From Paraescarpia echinospica (Eukaryota; Annelida; Polychaeta; Sabellida; Siboglinidae): a DNA stretch of 64,000 nt. Positions within the stretch are counted from its first letter, which is position 1; each line of letters begins with the position of its first letter. Shown here one piece after another: positions 45,330 through 58,151 of the stretch. The DNA lies in contig CM034534.1 in NCBI GenBank assembly GCA_020002185.1, forward strand, positions 32,091,049 through 32,155,048, in the 5' to 3' direction. The translations under genes and the position numbers were made by a program. The notes under the pieces were generated by a model, which was not told the DNA's origin, did no database searches, and was given only the letters and a program-made list of their open reading frames with translations.

Positions 45330-46905
45330 TCTCCGAATGATGCCTGGGAGAAAAGATTTTGTCTCCATCCTTGTTCATGGTGAACGAGTCCATAAGCAAA
45401 AGCAACTAGTTCTTTGTAACTTGAAAGAGGCATACCAACATTTTAAAAACACACATTCAAACATTAACATTGGTTTCAGCAAATTTGCAGAGCTACGCCC
45501 AAAACAGTGTGTTTTGGCAGGATTATCAGGTACCCAGTCCGTACACATTTGCACAATTCAACAGAATGTAAAATTAATGATGGTTGGTGCAAAACTCAGC
45601 AAACTTACCGAAAATGATCACATCCCACTGGTTCACTACATCCATTGTCTATCACAACTACGATGTAAACCACCATAACATGAATGCTTTCTGCAACAAT
45701 GTGATGAGTGTGGTGACTCAAAAATTTGAGTGAACGACCACAGATTACATTTGACAGCCAGGAAATCGAGGAAACTTAATTTTAAAAATGGATAACTAAT
45801 GATCGATCAACACTACAAACCATGAAACTCAGTGCAGATGATTTCATCCATGAATTCTGCACCCAACTTGAAATCTTGTAGCGGCACGATTTCATAAGCA
45901 GACAGCAGTCTTCATGACTAAGAGACACTCGTAAATCACTTCAGCCAGACCATTTTCTTGTTGCCTGTGACTTTGCAGAAAACTAGTCTTTCGTCTTGCA
46001 AGATGAGGCACAATCCTTGCATTGGAATAATACACAGGCAACACTGCACCCATTAAATTTTGTTTGCTACTACGGTGTGACATGTTGTCATTTCTGACTG
46101 TAACATACATGACAACATTGCTGTGCACCTGTTCCAGAAACACCTCATCAACTTCCTTACCGCACAATTTACAGCTGTTCAGAAAACCATCTACCTCTCT
46201 GATAGCTGTGCTGGTCAATACAAAAACTGCAAAAACTTTCTCAACCTCTGCCACCATGAACAGAACTTTGGAATAAGTGCTGAATGGCACTTTTTGCAAC
46301 TTCTCATGGGAAGGGGGCGTGTGATGGCATAGGTGGAACGGTAAATAGACTTTCGGCAAAAGCTAGTCTACAGAGACCATACGACCATCACATCACCAAT
46401 TGCAGCTTTTTGAATTTGCATCAGCCCATATTCCTACAATCAAGTTCTGCTTTTCGACCACAGAAGAGTACTACGAAGAAACAACTCTTCTTGCAAGCTG
46501 TATGCAAAGAGCAAAAACAATAGCAGGAACACAGAAGCTACACTTCTTCAAGCCGTTGTCACTTAATCATTTGGAAGTAGCAATATAATCCACATGTTCC
46601 ATAAGAAGAAAAGAGATTGTGACAGCCCAGTGTGATGGTCTCAGTCTTGTGGATATCAAAGGGTATGTGACGGCCATCTACCATGGACACTGATGGGTGG
46701 CTTATGTAATGGATGTTATTCCAGCTGATGAAGAAGCTGAATTGAACTTCCTTCACCCACATGGACCATCACCATCATACTGTTACCCACGACACAGTGA
46801 CACTCTTCATGTTCATGTGAGTGGTATTCTCATGCATATTCACCCGACAACCAACACTAGTCGGACCTACAATCTATCCAAAGGACACAGAAAAAATATA
46901 TGAGG
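45330..46905 (+). pseudogene. Decayed transposase-like gene of a multicopy metazoan family
   Basis: Consecutive plus-strand segments in changing frames: MMPGRKDFVSILVHGERVHK; KFAELRPKQCVLAGLSGTQS then VHICTIQQNVKLMM (45337-45650); a degraded middle; VHLFQKHLINFLTAQ; YLSDSCAGQYKNCKNFLNLC then HHEQNFGISAEWHF; an ATSHGKGACDGIGGTVNRLS block; a C-terminal AYVMDVIPADEEAELNFLHP then HGPSPSYCYP module. I recognise these as hallmarks of uncharacterised proteins present in many copies in cnidarian and other invertebrate genomes. The position between terminal inverted repeats supports a transposon origin. Several stops and frameshifts show that this copy is inactive. The Asp of YLSD and later acidic residues could be catalytic, but this is inference. 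Confidence 0.7.
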
Positions 46906-47209
46906 CCCTGCAAAGAATTTGAATATGTTAAGAGAACGACTACAGCATGTGAGTATACTCATTTCATTATAAGGTACCCTTTAGCAGCTTGTTAAGTGAT
47001 CTGAAAAAAGGTGAACTAATTAAATTCAATGTTGCATCCACTGATCTATAGTCCAAAGGTAAGTCACCCGGGTGTACTCAATTTAATGTATCTCTGAACA
47101 TTATTATTTGCCCACTCTAATATTTTCAGGGACTCTTCTGCAACAGTATAGGATACTGTAAAAAAAATCAAAAATCGGAGGACAGATTTTTTGGGTATCT
47201 GAGGTCAAA

Positions 47210-48525
47210 GGTCAAATTATGAAAAATATGTTATTTTTATTTACATGACATTTATTATTTTGCAATACCTATGTGCGCCTATTTATTGGCTTTCTAATTA
47301 TGTATTACTTGCACTTTTCTAGCTTTATTAACAGCAAAGTTATGGGCATTAATGTAATGGTCAGTATGTGAATCAGTTCAAAGTTCAGTGACCTACATCT
47401 TCAATAATACTTGACCTAGATTTTTTTTAATTTTTTTTGTTGATATTCTTGTGTGAGCCAACAACTGTGCTAAATGTCGTCAAAATTGGAGTCCGGCGAT
47501 GTTTTGAGTGACTGATTTAACATGGAATGACTCTGTCAAAGCCACTAATGGTCGACCCCCATGGCCAACATGAGTGAATGAGTGACAGCCTTCCACTACA
47601 TGTGGAGATTCTATTGTCCTAGACTTCCTGCCATTGAATGCTTTAGTGAATAAGCAGTCTACTCAGTCACCATTCCCACTCACAGGTATGCATGAATATA
47701 ATCTTCCTATCAGGCTACTAACTGCAGGTCTGGAAATCAGACATTATGGGTGTTTTCCGGGGGGTCAACAATAATTAAAGTGGTGTTGTCCCATAGTAAC
47801 ACATTAGCAATGAAATGGTGTACATGACAAGTGATTGCCCTATGTGGCTGCACTTTGCAAGTGCTGTATAACATCGTGATTTATTATAAGTTGTTGCTAT
47901 CTGATATGCGTATTGTTTACCAGACATGATTTTTTAATATACGTGGACTACAATTCGATGGACAATTTTATACAAGTGTGGCATACATGTGTGTTTTTTA
48001 ATGGTTTTATGACATTGCATTGCTGAACTAGTGATCAGTCAGGCTTGACCACAACCAGAACCAGAGACACACCCAACCAGCCAGCAGATCGGCCGTCACG
48101 TTTCAGTGGCAGTGTCAATTAGCTGTATCTGGTCAAGTATGACAGAATACTTCCAAGCCTTCTACACCTACACTACTTGTCAACTGGCTCAATGCAAACA
48201 AACAAAAATCAAATCGCCCTTGAATGCCACTGCGGGTGCCGAGGCCGATGTAAACAACACCGAATACCCACTATGATCAGTCACCAACCACCCACACACC
48301 ATATCAACAACAATGAATCGAACATTTGTGGAACTGGTGATGATGGTAGAAGTTTTATTTAGACCCCAATTACAATATGTGTATAATATCAAATTAAAGT
48401 AACATGAATAGGCATATATATTCATATATACAAATGCAGTGTAGTTTCAAATTAGATGGGGTCTGTGACTCCTATTAAGACAATAACAGTCGCTCTCATA
48501 GGAGCCACAATAATAATTTGTTTCA
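47210..48525. other. Unassigned stretch between the TIR element and the plus-strand LINE
   Basis: No coding similarity was recognised. The last 400 bp (GAGACACACCCAACCAGCC onward) may be LINE 5' UTR because it is GC-richer and ends where the endonuclease-like reading starts. Confidence 0.4.
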
Positions 48526-51179
48526 ACTCAATTTTCAAACATTCGCAGAGCGCTGTCTAATAAACTGGACAAAATAAAAGTGATAAAGGACAACTACAGG
48601 GTAGACTTTATAGCTATACCAGAAACATGATGCACCAGCAGCATACCAGATGGCCAGCTCTCGCAGTCCGGGTTCAATATCTACCGGAGAGACAGACAAG
48701 ACGGCTGCCAACATGGAGGTATAGCCTGCTATGTTCGAGATTCAATTCCAAGTAAATATTGGCCCGAACTAAATCAACCCGATCATTAAACATTGTGGAT
48801 AACTATACGTCCACCAAAGATGCCTCGCAACCACCCGCAAATAACAATTGGAACCATATATCATCCTCCCAGGTCAGATGAAAGAGCAATGCTAAATCAC
48901 ATCGACCATTCACTAGACTACATACGCCGACACCACCCACATACAGGTATCATCATGATGGACAACAAGACGAAGGATTCTCACATGGAACGAAATCACG
49001 ACTTGAAACAGATTGTCGACCAACCAACAAGAGGAAACGCGATATTGGATAAGGTCTACACCAACATACCCAACTTTTATCGTCGCCCTGTCATTACCAC
49101 GCCAGTTGGCCTTTCAGATCATAAGGTGGTTGTTTGTTTTCCGTCAACATCATCAAATTATACCATACCGGTGGTCTCAAGTACACCTTCGCGCTGTCAC
49201 AAACCATGTGACCGGGCCCGTTTTGCGGCATCACTTCGAGCCATCTCATGGGAAACGCTATTCCGTCTACCAACCTGTGAAGAGCAACTGAATTTCTTCA
49301 ACTCTAGTATAAGAACATTACTTGATTTGCATCTTCCAGAGCACCAAATCAGACGTAGCTCAGTGACAGACATTGGATAGATGATAATTTTCGATATCTA
49401 ATTCGCCACCGCCAGAATGCACTTCTTGATGGAAACCAACTACTGCACAAGCTATGTACAAACAAAGTCAACTGCGAGAGAAAGTCATTGCAACGGAGAT
49501 ACTACAAACGGAAAATCCAGGTTCTTGAGAAAGATCACCCGAAACGATGGTGGAATAACGTTAAAGACATTGCCTGTGTCAAAGTAAACCGCGACAATCT
49601 GCAGGGACTCGTTAACGCGCATTGCTCCGGAAATCTAGACGCTCTCGCCAACGACGTGTGCAATTTCTTCCAATCCATGACGAACGATCTAACTCCGCTG
49701 TCACCGGACGATACATTCCTTCCAGTAGGAGCTGATACTACAGTCCCAGATACCTACATCATCAGCGTTGCAGAAGTAGCCAATTCTCTATCACGGATTA
49801 GAACAGACAAAGCTGTCGGCCCCGACGAAATTTACTGGATTCTACACGACTACGCCACCATACTTGCTCCCCCGTGTGTGCGATCTTCAACAGCAGCCTG
49901 CGGGAAGGGACTGTACCACTGCTGTGGAAATGCACTGACATCAGATCTATACCCAAAGTACGACCGCCGAAGCTCATCCATAAAGACCTGCGCCCAATAT
50001 CACTCACGCCGGTATTGTCCAAGTGCCTGGAGCAATTCATTTGTGGCTGGATAACGGCCATCGTTGGAGACCAAGTTTACCCTCAACAATATGGTTCAGT
50101 AAAGGGAACATCCGCAGTGCACGCGTGGAAATCAGCACTCGATTCCACCGGAACCATGTACCGCGTACTACTCGTTGACTTTAGCAAAGCGTTTGATAGA
50201 GTAGACCACCACATCCTGCTAACTAAATGCACGTCATTTGGACTCCCGAATTTCATAATGGCTAAATTCCTTCTTATGCCAATAGCGAGTGAAGATCGGC
50301 CATATCAAGTCGAAGTACATTACTGTCAATGCAGGCGTACCACAAGGAACAATCTTTGGCCCTTTTGTTTTTACATCATATAAATGACAAGTTTACAAAC
50401 AGTGAACACGTCAAATATGTAGACGATTGCACAATATGGGAATCATGTTCACCTTCAGACCTCGATAGCTTGCTCCAAACAGCGGCAGGCGAAGTAGCAC
50501 AGTGGACTGCCACCAACAAAATGGCATTGAACTACAACAAACCGAAGGAAATGTGCATATGCTTCAAGAAAAAAACACCAGACATCCAGCCGATAATGAT
50601 CAACGACCGACAGATAGAACAAGTAAACTGCACTCGCCTACTAGGTGTCACACTTCCACATGATCTTACGACTAAATCACTGCTAAAGCGTCGCACAGAA
50701 CCCACACTAGAGTTTGTGGAAAGGGGTAATTGACCCCCTGCTGTTGAAAACAAGGGGTAAAAAATGAAATCAAGGGGTAATTGTTCGGGTTTTTGACCAC
50801 ATATGTGAGAGTGTCCATCTGTATGTGGGAGTGCGTGTATGTTTTTAGTCAGAACAATGATAGCCTGTGATTGTTTTAACCACACAGACAATGTTGTCTT
50901 CCAATGAAGTTCTGTAAACAGCTGGCATGAGTAGTTCTCGGATGATGAATGATAAGAAGAAATGTACATTTAGCACATCGTCTTCACGTGTCGTACAGAT
51001 ATGAGATTTTCTTCAGGTATCAATTGATCTATTATATAATTAAGGACAGACACAGCAGGTGGATAGGATTATTTTATAATTTATGCAAATAGTCCAATTT
51101 ATTCTACCCAAATTATATAATTTAGAGGTATGTAATTGTCATACAAGTACTCTTTAATGATAGCAAACATAAAAGCTAT

Positions 51180-51243
51180 CATAATCTGGCAGAAAAACCA
51201 TTGAGTATTTTTGTCAAAAAACACAATTTCACCTGGGGTGTCT
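51180..51243. repeat. Dispersed repeat, second copy of the block at 41-106
   Basis: AATCTGGCAGAAAAACCATT then TTTTTGTCAAAAAACACAAT and TTCACCTGGGGTGTCTGG, same orientation as at the left window edge. Confidence 0.75.
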
Positions 51244-52172
51244 GGCCTTAAGATTGTCATAAAAAATATGCAAAAGATAACCAATTTATTTTAATATTAT
51301 TTATTTGAAAGTTTCTTTCTACACAACTTGCCCTGCTGCGGCTGTGAATGTGCATGTTCTGTGGATGTCCAACACATTATTTACGCAGCTAAACGATATT
51401 CTTATCTCGTTTCTTGTTTACCATGCAACCATTCCACGTAGAAAAACACTCTTAAAATATTTTATGCGCCTTTGTTGTTAAACAATTGCTGCGGTTTGCA
51501 CCCGCTGCGAGCGATAATACAAGCCGGTGGCGTTCCTAGACAACGTCGAAGACGCTCACTGCCGATGCAGTCCGTGGCACCAGTTGGACTGCAAGCATGC
51601 GCATATATAATGATACATAATAATACTTGCAAGTCTACACATTGTCGAGAAATTAAAATAAATAAGTTTTTTTAATTTAAAAAGCAAACCCAGTTATCGT
51701 TTTCTTTCTGTAATTCTGACCTATATTATAACCCCGGCACGAAAATAACCACATACATGTCATAGTAGTCCTAGTCGTAGAACTTCCAAACTTCTTCACA
51801 ACATGTCAACAGTATCTACGACACATGTATACAATTATACATATCACGTGTAAAATACACTTACTATCTTATAACAATCACTATTTACAAAAACGTAAGA
51901 TGTGTTTGTGTTACGGTGACATTTTGCGATTGCTACGACGATGTATTACTATGACTTACAAAACTCCCTGGACAAGGCTCGCGGCGTGCGTCTGGTTCAC
52001 GGGGAGCGCACGCTCACAGGGATTGGTTACCAATCGGATCACTAGTAAAACGTATCAATTTCCAGATATCATAACCCTGACTGCGTGCACCAGGGCAGGT
52101 TAAAAACATGTCACTGCCGATGCGTATGTTCACGCAATGGTGTCCAAAATAAGGCGTGAAATGCCAAAAATC

Positions 52173-52198
52173 ATGCGTATATAGTACTATATACGCAT
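52173..52198. other. Perfect 26-bp palindrome
   Basis: ATGCGTATATAGT followed directly by its reverse complement, ten to fifteen bases before the right edge of the nested insertion. A hairpin shortly before the 3' end followed by CTAA recalls Helitrons, but the base after CTAA is C and no TC 5' end was found. Confidence 0.7.
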
Positions 52199-53049
52199 AA
52201 TATCATGCTAACGGGAGCTCTGGTCACAAAGACTATATTTCATAATCCTGCTCAAGCGAGCAGGAGTCGACCCCCATCATCTCATCAAGATGTATACTCA
52301 ACATTAATCCAATCGGCGATCGGTCCTTGAATATGCCTGCCAGATGTGGCATACGAGCTTAATGAAAAAGCAAACCAAGCAGCTGGAAAGTATCCAGAGA
52401 TGAGCTATGCGGATAATATTACATGACGTGTGTTACGACGAAGCCATCGCCACAGCGAGACTACCAACGCTGGCAGACTTTGTGCAGAACTCTATTGACG
52501 AACATACAATAACCTAACCACAAACTACACCATCTACTGCCTCCCCCCGGACACTGCCATACGCAATCTGAAACGCATGTGTGTATGGTGCTCCTCGGTG
52601 TAGGACCGAACGCTTTTATAACTTATGGACTGTATCACTGGCAGTAACCGGACATTTTTTATTTCCTACGAATTACTTGCAATTGACAGTGAATTTTTTT
52701 TGTGTCTATTTTACTTATTTGCAAATTATACATTTTAATTAGTTATAATTTAACTTATTTAGGTTGTATATTCCATTTAGTGGTTTTATTAATTCACTTT
52801 ATTTAATTGTTTTTATTAATTTTAATGTACCTATCGTACTTTTCAGCCTCTTTGGCTGCCAGAGAAAATAAACTTATTATAATGATAGTTTAATTGCTGG
52901 TGCAAATTATATTTGAAGTGATATGTAGGTATTAGATGTATGTGACAGACATAACGGTAGCCAGACATTTAGGTAAAGGACACTTTCGCCATGGACAGTT
53001 GGACATCAGACATTGTGGTAACAGGACGTTTTGATAATAGAACATTCTA

Positions 53050-54950
53050 ATTCTAATAAATTACATCGTAAGGAGCCACATTGGCTATGGTTTACGTAAG
53101 GTGTTATAGCAGGATAAGCAAGTGAAATCGTTTATGGTCTCAGCCTGGACCTGCGACTCATTTAGTTTATTCCAGTCTACTATTGTCTTTACAAAGTACG
53201 AGTTTTTGAATTGGTCGGTGTGGGATGCAGGTACTGTATAGCACTTGGTGTTATTGGTTGTTAGGTGTTGTATAAAGTTTGAGGATACGTGATCTGGGAA
53301 ATGTTTGGGTTGGATGTGTCTTTTATTTATTCTTTGGTCCCACACTATTGCTCCGTACTTTAAGGCAGTGCGCACAAGGGCAATATATGCGGTCCGTTTG
53401 CTGTTTATAGGACGGTGTCGTACGTTACGCCTTAGGAAACCAAGTATGGAGTTTGCTTTTTAGTCACTGTTGCGATGTGGGAGTGCCATTTAAGGTCGTT
53501 GGAGATAGGGATGCCCAGATAGGGGTTGCAGTTTACATGTTCTAGGGTGGCGTTGTTTAGGGTGTAGAAATAGTCAGTTTTATTTTTTACACTGATGATG
53601 TAGCATTTGTTTGTAATGAAGTTCGTACCCCAGTCCTTTGCCCACTTTTGGAGTTGTTTTAGGTCGTGTTGTAGTGCAATGTGATCGTTGAATGTTTTGA
53701 TCTCTCTGTATAGTAGGCAGTCATCTGCAAATAGGCAAACTTTAGATTTTACTGATGCTGGTAGGTCGTTTATATGTCAGAGGAATAGTAGGGGGCAAGT
53801 ACAGTGCCTTGTGGGACGCCGGATTTTATGGGTACTACTTCTCTCGAAGTTTCGCCGTCTAGCACAACTTTCATGGATCTGTCAGTGAGGAAGTTTTCTA
53901 GCCACTTGGTTCCAGTTATTCCATAGTGGGATAATTTATGGAGGAGTTTTGTGTGGGGGACTATGTCAAAAACCTTGCTAAAGTCTAATATTGCTATGTC
54001 TACTTGAGTCCCACAGTCGAAAGAAGAGAGAAGGTCATGCGTGGTGGTTAGGAGTTGTGTTTTGCAGGAGAAGCCTGCTCTGAAGCCATGGTTTAGGTGT
54101 GTTAGGATGTTATGCTCTTCTAGGTAGGTCATGATGTGGCGGTAGATTATGTTTGAGAATTTTGCATGGGACCAATGTCAAGGAGATGGGGCGGTAATTT
54201 TCTGGAAGGTGCTTATCTCCTTTTTTAAAGACAGCTGATATATTTGCTGTGCGCCAGTCTGACGGTAGGTTGCTTGTATCTAGGGATCTCTGGAACATGT
54301 CTCAGACTGCAGGGGATAGAGTGTCGGCACAGTTCTTAAGGACAGCATTGGGGACCTGGTCAGGGCCACATGCTTTGTGCGGTTTGATGGACTTGAGTAA
54401 TTTACATCCTCCTGTGGTGTCAATTTTAATATCACATATATTGAGGGTGTTGTGGAGATCAAGGTGTGAAGGGGGGCACGGATCTGTCTTCTTTCATGAA
54501 GACACTCTGGAACTGGTCCAAGAGGATCTCAGCCTTCTCCTTACTGTTACACCAGTGATCCAATCTTTTTTAGGGGAGCTACTCCAATGTTGTCTTGTTT
54601 TCTACTTTTGATATAGTGCCAGAATGGCTTTGAGTTTTTTGTTTGGAGACCTGTAGTGATGGTGTTATTAATAAAGTCCCATTCTGCTTTACGCAAACTT
54701 CGTCTACACGTTTTCTGTATGAATTTGTAATTTTCCCAGCTTTATTGTAGTCTTCTCTTTCGCTTTGGTAGTCTTTGTAGATTTCTGGTTAGCAATGGGA
54801 GATTGCTCCGACTGGAGCCGAACTTTGATGGGATATGTTTGTTGATAGATTTCACTAGTGCATTTAAGATTGTCCAAAGAATTTCTGTGCACGCACTTAA
54901 TGTGTATTGAGTCTATTTCATTAGACATTTCGATAAAACCAACAAATAAT
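53050..54950 (-). mobile_element. Minus-strand 5'-truncated LINE (Jockey/CR1-group reverse transcriptase)
   Basis: Minus-strand frames read, 5' to 3': LQTKNSKPFWHYIKSRKQDN (linker before the RT), SNLPSDWRTANISAVFKKGD then KHLPENYRPISLTLV, HNILTHLNHGFRAGFSCKTQ, DIAILDFSKVFDIVPHTKLL, the GVPQGTVLAPYY turn, then a YAD-like region and RTALKYGAIVWDQR with the C-terminal KNSYFVKTIVDWNKL. Frameshifts separate the blocks. No endonuclease is present, consistent with 5' truncation near 54950. It lies tail to tail with the plus-strand LINE, about 165 bp apart. Confidence 0.88.
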
Positions 54951-57380
54951 CTTTAAAAGTATGCCTCGGGGCAGCCGGAGCTGTGATTGTGTTCAATTCT
55001 CACCACTATACTTTCTGGTAGTAAGTCTGTTTACACTCTACTGTGTGTAAGCATATTTGCTCACATATGTACAGCGCTACAGGATCATTCCACAAAAGCT
55101 TTGCTCCCCCCTCATTGTTATTGATAATCACATGTTCACAGGTGTGGCATTACCTTAAATGTGTCTGGATTTAAATGCGTGCAGCTAACCACTGGTTGGC
55201 TGTAGCAATTGACTGCTGTTACAGTGTTATTAGGAAGCCATGTTCCCTTTGTCAGCACCCACAGATTTTTCTTATTATTTTAAACATTTATGTTATTTTA
55301 TGTAGTTAAGTTAAAGAAACCTTACAAAACATGCCATATATGAATACTAATAATAATACACTAACAAAAGATCCCATCTATTATTTACACAATGTCTGTC
55401 TATACAAGACACCTTTAAAATAACCAAACAATTCTGATTATTTTCAATAGTTTCACAGAAACATCTATTACCAAAACATCCGATTACAAAAATGTTTGGC
55501 CCAACTGTCCATAGCCAAAGTATCCTTTACCAAAATGTCACAGATTCGCGTCACACACACACAATGTACACACACACGCATGCACGCTCACCTGAACGTA
55601 CACACACACACATGTACATTTCAACTCTCATAGTTAAATGTCTACACATGTGCATGTCTTTTTATATTTTGGTATTACTTAGACATATTCATATGATATT
55701 TTTATTAAACCATTTCGAAAAAGATATTAGTTTGGGAAAAGAAATTTTTTTTTGGAAATTTTCATTATGTGTGTTCATGACATGAAAAGTTGACTCCTTT
55801 AAATTATACTTGTTTTATAACTATAATAACAAGGAGAAAGTAGAAATTAATAAACATGTCAAGGTTTTTGTGTTATAGTACAAAACACAGAAAGTCACCT
55901 CTTAGATTCATTTTCCATATATATCGATTAATTGGTAAGCGGACAAAACCCCACCAGTTGGTAAAAAACACTGAATATTTATATCCCGACTCAGACATAA
56001 CCCACACCACCAAAACCCCACTTGGACATAACCCCATTCTAGTCATACTTATAATGATCCTTACACAATTAAATAGCTTCTATTTAAGCAAATGACATCA
56101 TGGCTTCCCAGGGAAGCAACAACTTAAGTGCAAACAAAATCATCATATTACATGACCAATCTCTTGTATCTGAAATACACATTATTATTTTGTAACAAAA
56201 CAATATAGTTTATTATGTTGTTCAAAGAATTATTACTAGAGTGGGATTGTGTCTAAGTTTCATTAGTGAGTGGGATTCTGTGTGAGTGGGGTATTTGTCC
56301 AGTGGGGTTATGTCCTGGATTCAGATAATTATAGTTCCTTGGTAGTTTTGAACCAGTAGGCATAGGTATTAATTTCCCCCTGAGGTAAAAGAGATATGCA
56401 CCCCCATCCAACTAATGTAGAAATGCGAGCATGTCTAATTTTCAAAGATATATTTACAGAACATTTGTATGGACGCACCTGTGCATAACAATCGATTGTA
56501 GAATTCTAAAGGTCTGTGTCTGCTCCAACCTGTAATGTGACACTGTGTCTCGCAAAACTGAGCAACTAAATTCTATAGTATAATAGCAGGCGTTGGCATG
56601 TGACATGGAGACACTGTGACCAAGATCCACTAGCTATTATGGGACTACAGGTACATGAAAAACACTGTACATAATAATTTAATATACATTATGAATCGTG
56701 TTCACTGTGACTGTAATTACTGAATATTCCTAGAGGTAGCACAGACAGACCGCTCCATTTTGCAAGACAGCATATATATATATACTACCTCCGTAAACAG
56801 TCATAGTGTCATATATCTCAAAATCACCAAAATATATGTTTTGTGTGCAAATAATAATTATATATATTAATATTTCTGGATATACAATGTATACTGAATG
56901 TGTGTATCTGTGTGTCTGCCAATTACATCAAAATTAGGGTAAAGGTTCTCTTAGCTAGATTGGAATTGCTTGGTCCAAATTCTCCCTTCACCCCAAAAAA
57001 TAACAATACTAATAAGTATTAGTTTATTCAGGGAAGTTATTCCATGGTTCAGCCACTCTATGTCAAGTTTACGCGAGGTAATGGGTGTTTTTAGATTGCT
57101 GAACATTCTTAATCTGATAGTGCTATATTATAAGAACAAAATGCGTGACTGATTTTTAAACATACACTTAATACTCTTGTCAAGTAAAGTGCCAAATATG
57201 AAGCCTGTTCATTGCAAACTAATGTCCTTAAGCCTGCTCAAACGTGGACATTTGTGTCACAGCCCGTCAGATGTTACATGAAATTGCAATTGTGGAATTT
57301 TTTTTATTTTTTTATATCACCATAAAGATAATATTGTTATCTACAAGTTTGTCACTGGATGTACATAGAAATTATGTTAA
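54951..57380. other. AT-rich intergenic stretch without recognised gene
   Basis: Contains a CA-rich patch at 55550-55615. Around 55930-56330 words such as 'CATAACCC' on the left and 'GGGGTTATGTCC' on the right occur in opposite orientation. Open frames at 55492-56095 have no domain signature. Confidence 0.5.
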
Positions 57381-57382
57381 CT

Positions 57383-57498
57383 TTTTGAGTTATTGTCGTT
57401 TGAACATCACGAATGCTCAACCTTACATTATATCTGCTGCCGCATATACAGTGCAGGATTAAGCATTCGCGATGTTCAAATGGAAATAAGTCAAAAAC
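57383..57498. other. Inverted repeat, ~35-bp arms
   Basis: TTTTGAGTTATTGTCGTTTG with AACATCACGAATGCT (57383-57417) pairs with AGCATTCGCGATGTTCAAAT and GGAAATAAGTCAAAAAC (57462-57498) with several mismatches. The loop is 44 nt. Confidence 0.65.
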
Positions 57499-57596
57499 TA
57501 AACACAAATCGTGGGTGCTTAAATCCTAGCGGTGCTACCTGCGATGACATCACAACAACCGAATTCGTTTAGTCTTAAAAGCACAATACAAGCACA

Positions 57597-58151
57597 AACC
57601 ATGAATTGATTAAACACATATGAGTGCACACACACGCACATGACAAGTATTAATTTAAATTGTTATAATTTTCCATTAAAAAAATTTACATTGAAAACTT
57701 GCACATTCAAATTTTAATTATCTAATGTTTTCCAGAATCTAGGCCAGGGGCAGAACCTATATAATATGAAAGATAAACTAATAGTACTAACACACTAAGC
57801 CTAACTGGCATATTAAATAGTAATCATTCTAATTGAATCACCGACAGATAAAGAATTTGAGAAATCAACCACAAACTGGTTAAACACACACACAAACACT
57901 TTAATGACAAGTATTAATTTAAAGTGATACAATTTTCCATTTAACAAAATTTATATTGAAAAATTGCACATTCTAATGTTAATAGTCTAGTTTTTTCTAG
58001 AATCTGGGCGAGGGGCGGGTCCTACAAGTACAAGGCTACATAAATGGTATTAATCTAGTGGCAAAGAAAGACTAATAGTAATACTAATACTAATGGTAAC
58101 AGTAGGCCTAACTGGCATATTAAATAGTGATCATTCTGAGTTAATCACCGA
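57597..58151 (+). repeat. Tandem duplication, ~285-bp unit, two copies
   Basis: ATGACAAGTATTAATTTAAA, ATAATTTTCCATTAAAAAAA or its variant, TTGCACATTC, CCAGAATCTAGGCCAGGGGC and CTAACTGGCATATTAAATAG occur at 57640-57820 and again at 57903-58130 with scattered changes. Confidence 0.85.

Larger units (their letters stand above)
43198..47205 (+). mobile_element. 4-kb DNA transposon-like element with ~130-bp terminal inverted repeats
   Basis: 43198-43327 (CTCCGATTTTGTTTTATACA, CAGTATCCTATACTATCGCA, GAAAATATTAGAGTGGGCAA, TAATGTTCAGAGATACGTTA) is the reverse complement of about 47075-47205 with few mismatches. Between them lie a decayed protein-coding region of a transposase-like multicopy family (45330-46905) and two pairs of internal direct repeats. 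The exact tips and the target duplication could not be read. No superfamily is assigned with confidence. Confidence 0.75.
50700..52212. mobile_element. ~1.5-kb nested insertion interrupting the LINE reverse transcriptase
   Basis: The LINE protein reading stops after LGVTLPHDLTTK (50670) and resumes about 1.5 kb later with RLYFIILLKRAGVD. The intervening DNA has a repeated AAGGGGTAA motif at the left (50722-50790), the 65-bp block shared with positions 41-106, and a perfect 26-bp palindrome at 52173-52198. The termini could not be defined and no transposase was seen. Confidence 0.65.
48530..52885 (+). mobile_element. Plus-strand non-LTR retrotransposon (endonuclease plus reverse transcriptase), inactivated, with a nested insertion
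   Basis: An AP-endonuclease-like start (NIRRALSNKLDKIKVIKDNY, DFIAIPET), then TIGTIYHPPRSDERAML and a PVGLSDHKVVVCFPS segment typical of the endonuclease C-terminus. The reverse transcriptase follows: SRIRTDKAVGPDEIYW, a DLRPISLTPVLSKCLEQFIC segment, LLVDFSKAFDRVDHHILLTK, a NAGVPQGTIFGPF reading in a shifted frame, and the catalytic KYVDDCTIWE. The frame breaks at 50700 and resumes at about 52215 (RLYFIILLKRAGVD, LESIQ, RMRIILHDV-like reading). Stops and frameshifts are present throughout. The 3' end is near GCCAGAGAAAATAAACTTAT at 52860-52885. Jockey/CR1-group layout; the clade is not fixed. Confidence 0.88.

Noticed and set aside
50700..52212. Definite Helitron call for the nested insertion
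   Set aside because: Hairpin and CTAA are suggestive, but the following base is C rather than T and no TC 5' terminus was located.
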